DNA of 64,000 bases from Noviherbaspirillum galbum (GTDB lineage Bacteria; Pseudomonadota; Gammaproteobacteria; Burkholderiales; Burkholderiaceae_D), in NCBI RefSeq assembly GCF_010974945.1, contig NZ_JAAIVB010000045.1, positions 1 through 64,000 on the forward strand, given 5' to 3'. How positions within the stretch are numbered: position 1 is the stretch's first letter; every line of letters begins with the position of its first letter. Shown here one piece after another: positions 59,491-64,000 of this stretch. The translations under genes were made by a program, and so were the position numbers. The notes under the pieces were generated by a model. That model did no database searches, was not told the DNA's origin, and saw only the letters and a program-made list of their open reading frames with translations.

Positions 59491-59521
59491 CGCCGGGCCG
59501 GGCAGGATTGCCGGCCCGGCG
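59491..59521 (+). other. GC-rich hairpin between transporter and formate dehydrogenase genes
   Basis: CGCCGGGCCGG (59491-59501) pairs perfectly with CCGGCCCGGCG (59511-59521) around a nine-base loop. No T run follows, so it is more likely a processing or partial-termination structure that sets different transcript levels for transporter and enzyme. Confidence 0.6.
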
Positions 59522-59558
59522 TCGCCGGACCTTACCTTTTCGCATCACCTTCTTCATC

Positions 59559-61268
59559 ATGAATCAACGTGTCATTCCCATCGCCGTACAAGCACCCAGC
59601 CAGGGTCCCAGCCGCGAACGCAAGCGGCAAGCGCCCAAGGGCCGCCGGGTCGATCCGGCGGCATTGGCCGAGGTGCAGCGCCTGCTGGGCGATGCGCCGC
59701 GCCGGCGCGATCTGCTGATCGAACACTTGCACCTGATCAACGACCGCTACGGCGCGCTGTCGACCGCCCACATGGCGGCCCTGGCGCAGGAAATGCGCAT
59801 GGCACAGACGGAAGTGTACGAAGTGGCGAGCTTTTACCACCACTTCGAGATCGTGCGCGACGGCGAGGCGCTGCCGGATACGCTGACGGTCCGGGTATGC
59901 GACGGCATCGCCTGCGAGCTGGCGGGCGCGCAAGACCTGCTGGCGAAGCTTCCCGCCATCCTGGGCAGCGACGTGAAGGTGATCCCCGCCCCCTGCATCG
60001 GCCGTTGCGAACAGGCGCCGGCGGCGGTGGTCGGGCAGTTTCCCGTCCCGAACGCCAACGCCGACAGCGTGCGGCAGGCAGTGGCCAGCGGACAGACGAC
60101 GCACGAACAGGAACCGGCGACCGGGTTCGACGCCTACCTCGCGGCCGGCGGCTACCGGCTCCTGCAGGAATGCGCGAGCGGGGCACGGACGGCAGACGCC
60201 GTGATTGCCGAAATGGAAAACTCGCAGCTGCGCGGCCTCGGCGGCGCAGGCTTCCCGGCGGGACGCAAGTGGCGCATCGTGCGCAACGAGCCCGGGCCGC
60301 GGCTGATGGCCGTCAACATCGACGAAGGCGAGCCCGGCACCTTCAAGGACCGCACCTATCTCGAGCGCGATCCGCACCGTTTCCTCGAAGGCATGCTGAT
60401 CGCCGCATGGGCCGTGGGCATCGCGGACATCTACGTTTACCTGCGCGACGAATACCACGGCATCCGGGGTTTCCTCGAGCGGGAAATCGCCATGCTGCAG
60501 GCGAGGCCGCCGATCGCGAACATGCCGCGGATCCATCTGCGGCGCGGCGCCGGCGCCTACATCTGCGGCGAGGAATCGGCGATGATCGAATCGATCGAAG
60601 GCAAGCGCGGCATGCCGCGCCTGCGCCCGCCCTACGTGGCGCAGGTCGGCCTGTTCGGCCGCCCGACGCTGGAACACAACTTCGAGACGCTCTACTGGGT
60701 GCGCGACATTCTCGAGAAAGGCGGCGCGTGGTTTTCCTCGCACGGCCGCCATGGCCGCAAGGGCCTGCGTTCCTTCTCCGTCTCGGGCCGCGTCAAGAAA
60801 CCCGGCGTGCACCTCGCGCCGGCGGGCATCACGATCCAGGAACTGATCGACGAATTCTGCGGCGGCATGCAGGACGGCCATGCCTTCTATGCCTACCTGC
60901 CGGGCGGCGCGTCCGGCGGCATCCTGCCGGCGACGATGAACGACATTCCGCTGGACTTCGACACGCTGCAACCCTACGGCTGCTTCATCGGCTCGGCGGC
61001 GGTGGTGGTGCTGTCCGACCAGGACAAGGTCACCGACGCGGCGCGCAACCTGATGCGCTTCTTCCGCGACGAATCCTGCGGTCAGTGCACGCCCTGCCGC
61101 GCCGGCACCGCCAAGACCTTGCAATTGATCCAGCATGACCACTGGGATGCCGCGCTGATCGGCGACCTGTCGCAGGTGATGCGCGACGCCTCGATCTGCG
61201 GCCTCGGCCAGGCGGCGCCCAATCCGGTCGACTGCGTGATCAAGTATTTCCCGCACGAGCTGGCCTGA
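59559..61268 (+). CDS. NAD-dependent formate dehydrogenase beta subunit (fused NuoE/NuoF)
   Basis: A 569-residue cytoplasmic diaphorase subunit. The NuoE-like front part (to about residue 185) holds a [2Fe-2S] cluster with Cys114, Cys119, Cys146 and Cys150. The NuoF-like rest has the NADH/FMN motifs RGLGGAGFPAGRKW, DEGEPGTFKDR and GAGAYICGEESAMIESIEG (quoted), and a [4Fe-4S] cluster with Cys507, Cys510, Cys513 and Cys547. Fusion of the two parts is the layout of the tungsten FDH1 of Methylorubrum. It passes electrons from the alpha subunit to NAD+. Start at ATG 59559. Confidence 0.93.
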   Translation: MNQRVIPIAVQAPSQGPSRERKRQAPKGRRVDPAALAEVQRLLGDAPRRRDLLIEHLHLINDRYGALSTAHMAALAQEMRMAQTEVYEVASFYHHFEIVRDGEALPDTLTVRVCDGIACELAGAQDLLAKLPAILGSDVKVIPAPCIGRCEQAPAAVVGQFPVPNANADSVRQAVASGQTTHEQEPATGFDAYLAAGGYRLLQECASGARTADAVIAEMENSQLRGLGGAGFPAGRKWRIVRNEPGPRLMAVNIDEGEPGTFKDRTYLERDPHRFLEGMLIAAWAVGIADIYVYLRDEYHGIRGFLEREIAMLQARPPIANMPRIHLRRGAGAYICGEESAMIESIEGKRGMPRLRPPYVAQVGLFGRPTLEHNFETLYWVRDILEKGGAWFSSHGRHGRKGLRSFSVSGRVKKPGVHLAPAGITIQELIDEFCGGMQDGHAFYAYLPGGASGGILPATMNDIPLDFDTLQPYGCFIGSAAVVVLSDQDKVTDAARNLMRFFRDESCGQCTPCRAGTAKTLQLIQHDHWDAALIGDLSQVMRDASICGLGQAAPNPVDCVIKYFPHELA

Positions 61269-61305
61269 AGCGCCGGTCCCGTGTGTTTAGGTAGAGAGTG
61301 ACAAC

Positions 61306-64000
61306 ATGAACGCGATTACCCGTGCCGAACTGGCACAAGCCATGCAAGCCACCGAGGTGCGCTTCACCCTGAACGGCAGGGAGGTCAGCGGCGGCGCCGA
61401 CGAGACCTTGCTGCAGATCGCGCGCCGCGAAGGCGTCGAGATTCCCCACCTCTGCTACAAGGATGGCCTGGACACCGCCGGCAACTGCCGCGCCTGCGTG
61501 GTGGAAATCCAGGGCGAACGCGTGCTCGCGCCGTCCTGCTGCCGCCATCCGAGCAACGGCATGAAAGTGACTACCGACAGCGAGCGCGCCGTGAAGGCGC
61601 AGAAGATGGTGCTGGAGCTGCTGCAGTCCGACATGCCCGAGGAAAGCTTCACCGTCCACAGCGAGCTCGACCAGTGGTCGCTGAAGATGGAAGTGGGCAA
61701 GCCGCGCTTCCCGTCCCGCGAGCCGGTGGTCTCCGACTTCTCGCATCCCGCAATCGCCGTCAACCTCGACGCCTGCATCCAGTGCACGCGCTGCCTGCGC
61801 GCCTGCCGGGACGAACAAGTCAATGACGTGATCGGCCTGGCGTTCCGCGGCGAACAGGCGAAGATCGTGTTCGACATGGACGACCCGATGGGCGCGTCCA
61901 CCTGCGTCGCCTGCGGCGAATGCGTGCAGGCCTGCCCGACCGGCGCGCTCACCCCGGCGCGCGACGCCGCGCTCAACGTGCCCGACCGCAAGGTGGATTC
62001 GGTCTGCCCGTATTGCGGCGTCGGCTGCCAGCTCACCTACAACGTCAAGGACGACAAGATCCTTTACGTCGAGGGACGCGACGGCCCGGCCAACCACAAG
62101 CGCCTGTGCGTGAAGGGCCGTTACGGCTTCGACTACGCGCACCACCCGCAGCGCCTGACGGTGCCGCTGATCCGCCGTGCCGACGCGCCCAAGCGCGGCG
62201 ACTTCGTGATGAATCCCGACAACGTCATGGACGTGTTCCGCGAAGCGAGCTGGGAAGAGGCGCTGGACTTCGCCGCCGGCAAGCTGAAGGCCATCCTCGA
62301 CACCCACGGCAAGAAGGCGCTGGCCGGCTTCGGCTCGGCCAAGGGCAGCAACGAGGAAGCCTACCTGTTCCAGAAGCTGGTTCGCACCGGCTTCGGCAGT
62401 AACAACGTCGACCACTGCACGCGGCTGTGCCATGCGTCATCGGTCGCCGCGCTGCTGGAAGGGATCGGCTCGGGCGCGGTCTCCAATCCGGTCATGGACG
62501 TGACCAAGGCGGACGTGGTGATCGTGATCGGCGCCAACCCCACGGTGAACCACCCGGTCGCCGCCACCTGGATCAAGAACGCGGTGAAGAATGGCACAAA
62601 GCTCATCGTTGCCGATCCGCGCCGCTCCGATCTCGTCCGCCTCGCGCATCGCCACCTGCAATTCAAGCCCGACACCGACGTCGCCATGCTCAATGCGATG
62701 ATGCATGTGATCGTGCACGAAGGCCTGGTCGACGAGGACTTCATCAACAGCCGCACCATCGGCTACGAGGACCTGAAGCGGAACGTGGAAGGCTACAGCC
62801 CCGAAGCGATGGCGCCGATCTGCGGCATCGACGCCGAGACGCTGCGCGATACCGCGCGGCTGTACGCGACATCGAAGGGATCGATGATCCTGTGGGGCAT
62901 GGGCGTGTCGCAGCACGTGCATGGCACCGACAACGCACGCTGCCTGATCGCGCTGGCGCTGATGACCGGCCAGATCGGCCGCCCGGGAACCGGCCTGCAT
63001 CCGCTGCGCGGCCAGAACAACGTGCAGGGCGCGTCCGACGCCGGCCTGATCCCGATGATGTATCCCGATTACCAGCGGGTCGACCACCCCGGCGCCCAGG
63101 AGAAGTTCGAGAAGCTGTGGGGCATGCCACTGGACACCGAGCCCGGCCTGACCGTGGTGGAAGTGATGCACGCGGCCAAGGAAGGCAAGATCCGGGGAAT
63201 GTACATCATGGGTGAAAACCCGGCGATGTCCGACCCCGACGCCAACCATGCGCGCGAAGCGATGGCCGCGCTCGACCATCTCGTGGTGCAGGACATCTTC
63301 CTGACCGAGACCGCCTACCTCGCCGACGTGATCCTGCCGGCCTCGGCATTCCCCGAGAAGACCGGCACCTTCACCAACACCGACCGCCTCGTGCAGCTTG
63401 GCCGGCAGGCCGTGCCGCCGCCCGGCCAGGCAAAGCAGGACCTGTGGATCATCCAGGAGATCGCCCGGCGCATCGGCCTGAGCTGGAAATACGGCCACGT
63501 GTCGGAAGTGTTCGACGAAATGCGCAAGAGCATGGCCAGCATCGCCGGCATCACCTGGGAGCGGCTGGAACGCGAGCATGCCGTCACCTATCCCTGCCCG
63601 GTGGAGGGCGATCCGGGGCATCCCGTGGTATTCATCGACCAGTTCCCCACCGCCAGCGGCCGCGCCCGCTTCGTTCCGGCGGATATCATCCCGGCAGCCG
63701 AGCGGCCCGATACCGAGTATCCGAAGGTATTGATCACCGGCCGCCAGCTCGAACACTGGCATACCGGCAGCATGACGCGCCGCGCCGGCGTGCTCGATGC
63801 GATCGAACCCGATCCGGTGGCGCTGGTGCATCCGCTCGACCTCGAGGAACTCGGGGCGCTTCCGGGCGACATCATCACGATCGAGTCCAGGCGCGGCAAG
63901 GTGGCGCTGTACGCGCGCGCCGACGAGAGCTCGCCGCGCGGAGCGGTCTTCGTGCCCTTCTGCTATTACGAGGCGGCGATCAACAAGCTCACCAACCCGG
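61306..64000 (+). CDS. formate dehydrogenase alpha subunit (Mo/W-bisMGD), partial
   Basis: Open from ATG 61306 to the window end, 898 residues so far; related proteins suggest perhaps 50-100 are missing. Order: NuoG-like [2Fe-2S] with Cys50, Cys61, Cys64 and Cys78; two ferredoxin-type [4Fe-4S] motifs (CIQCTRCLRAC, CVACGECVQAC); the catalytic domain's [4Fe-4S] (CPYCGVGC, then LCVKG); and the metal ligand Cys375 in CTRLCHASS, a Cys rather than selenocysteine. GQNNVQGASDAG and MGENPAMSDPD are molybdopterin-binding phrases. It oxidises formate to CO2 or may reduce CO2. Adjacent to the beta subunit with a 37-base gap. Confidence 0.95.
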   Translation, partial: MNAITRAELAQAMQATEVRFTLNGREVSGGADETLLQIARREGVEIPHLCYKDGLDTAGNCRACVVEIQGERVLAPSCCRHPSNGMKVTTDSERAVKAQKMVLELLQSDMPEESFTVHSELDQWSLKMEVGKPRFPSREPVVSDFSHPAIAVNLDACIQCTRCLRACRDEQVNDVIGLAFRGEQAKIVFDMDDPMGASTCVACGECVQACPTGALTPARDAALNVPDRKVDSVCPYCGVGCQLTYNVKDDKILYVEGRDGPANHKRLCVKGRYGFDYAHHPQRLTVPLIRRADAPKRGDFVMNPDNVMDVFREASWEEALDFAAGKLKAILDTHGKKALAGFGSAKGSNEEAYLFQKLVRTGFGSNNVDHCTRLCHASSVAALLEGIGSGAVSNPVMDVTKADVVIVIGANPTVNHPVAATWIKNAVKNGTKLIVADPRRSDLVRLAHRHLQFKPDTDVAMLNAMMHVIVHEGLVDEDFINSRTIGYEDLKRNVEGYSPEAMAPICGIDAETLRDTARLYATSKGSMILWGMGVSQHVHGTDNARCLIALALMTGQIGRPGTGLHPLRGQNNVQGASDAGLIPMMYPDYQRVDHPGAQEKFEKLWGMPLDTEPGLTVVEVMHAAKEGKIRGMYIMGENPAMSDPDANHAREAMAALDHLVVQDIFLTETAYLADVILPASAFPEKTGTFTNTDRLVQLGRQAVPPPGQAKQDLWIIQEIARRIGLSWKYGHVSEVFDEMRKSMASIAGITWERLEREHAVTYPCPVEGDPGHPVVFIDQFPTASGRARFVPADIIPAAERPDTEYPKVLITGRQLEHWHTGSMTRRAGVLDAIEPDPVALVHPLDLEELGALPGDIITIESRRGKVALYARADESSPRGAVFVPFCYYEAAINKLTNP

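Noticed and set aside
59532-61256. 574-codon open frame antisense to the FDH beta subunit
   Set aside because: No family-like sequence; the sense strand encodes an intact NuoE/NuoF fusion.

Overview
The window reads as chromosomal DNA of a heterotrophic, GC-rich betaproteobacterium (Burkholderiales; Oxalobacteraceae such as Noviherbaspirillum, Herbaspirillum or Massilia is my best guess from protein style, and this is inference). Pointers are the Bug-type receptor, the many LysR regulators, the NhaR-like regulator beside DabBA, the PaoABC-type aldehyde oxidase and the NAD-linked formate dehydrogenase. No rRNA, tRNA, CRISPR array or intact insertion sequence was seen.

The left part (1 to about 12.4 kb) is loose accessory DNA. 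Genes are short and well separated: an acyl-CoA synthetase, an EamA-type exporter, a nitronate monooxygenase-like flavoprotein, an SDR without the usual catalytic Tyr/Lys, and GNAT acetyltransferases. They alternate with broken genes (a creatininase remnant with a frameshift, a GNAT gene with one in-frame TAG, perhaps a truncated chemoreceptor) and long gaps carrying a degenerate dispersed repeat with a core like TGGCAGCTTGGGGTCG. A clean intrinsic terminator at about 12.4 kb marks the change to compact, GC-rich DNA.

From 12.6 to 19.3 kb a hydratase, an SNF2 helicase and a family B DNA polymerase (Pol II) form a run, followed by an SDR. A small AT-richer insert (19.3-22.1 kb) holds a transposase N-terminal remnant and a DUF4214 surface protein. 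Then come two hybrid histidine kinases, a chemoreceptor with a polytopic membrane sensor, an HxlR regulator diverging from a thioesterase, an AI-2E family transporter and a DsbA-like isomerase (22-33 kb).

The right part is a series of functional modules. LysR + DabB + DabA (33.1-38.3 kb) is a DAB inorganic-carbon uptake system with all expected zinc ligands. DUF2256 + FeS-type (6-4) photolyase + SDR + TIGR01777 epimerase (39.0-42.5 kb) looks like a light/DNA-repair cluster. A tungstate-binding protein (TupA) diverges from a periplasmic molybdenum aldehyde oxidase (PaoABC-like) operon that ends in a Tat-exported Gfo/Idh/MocA oxidoreductase (43.7-49.9 kb). A lipoprotein esterase, a DHFR-like protein, and an O-methyltransferase coupled to a Bug-type solute receptor with a divergent LysR follow (49.9-55.8 kb). 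The window ends in a formate module (56.5-64.0 kb): a ModE/PBP-type regulator diverging from an oxalate/formate-type MFS transporter and a two-subunit NAD-dependent formate dehydrogenase with a fused NuoE/NuoF beta subunit, whose alpha subunit runs off the end. TupA, the aldehyde oxidase and the formate dehydrogenase suggest a shared dependence on molybdenum or tungsten cofactor supply.
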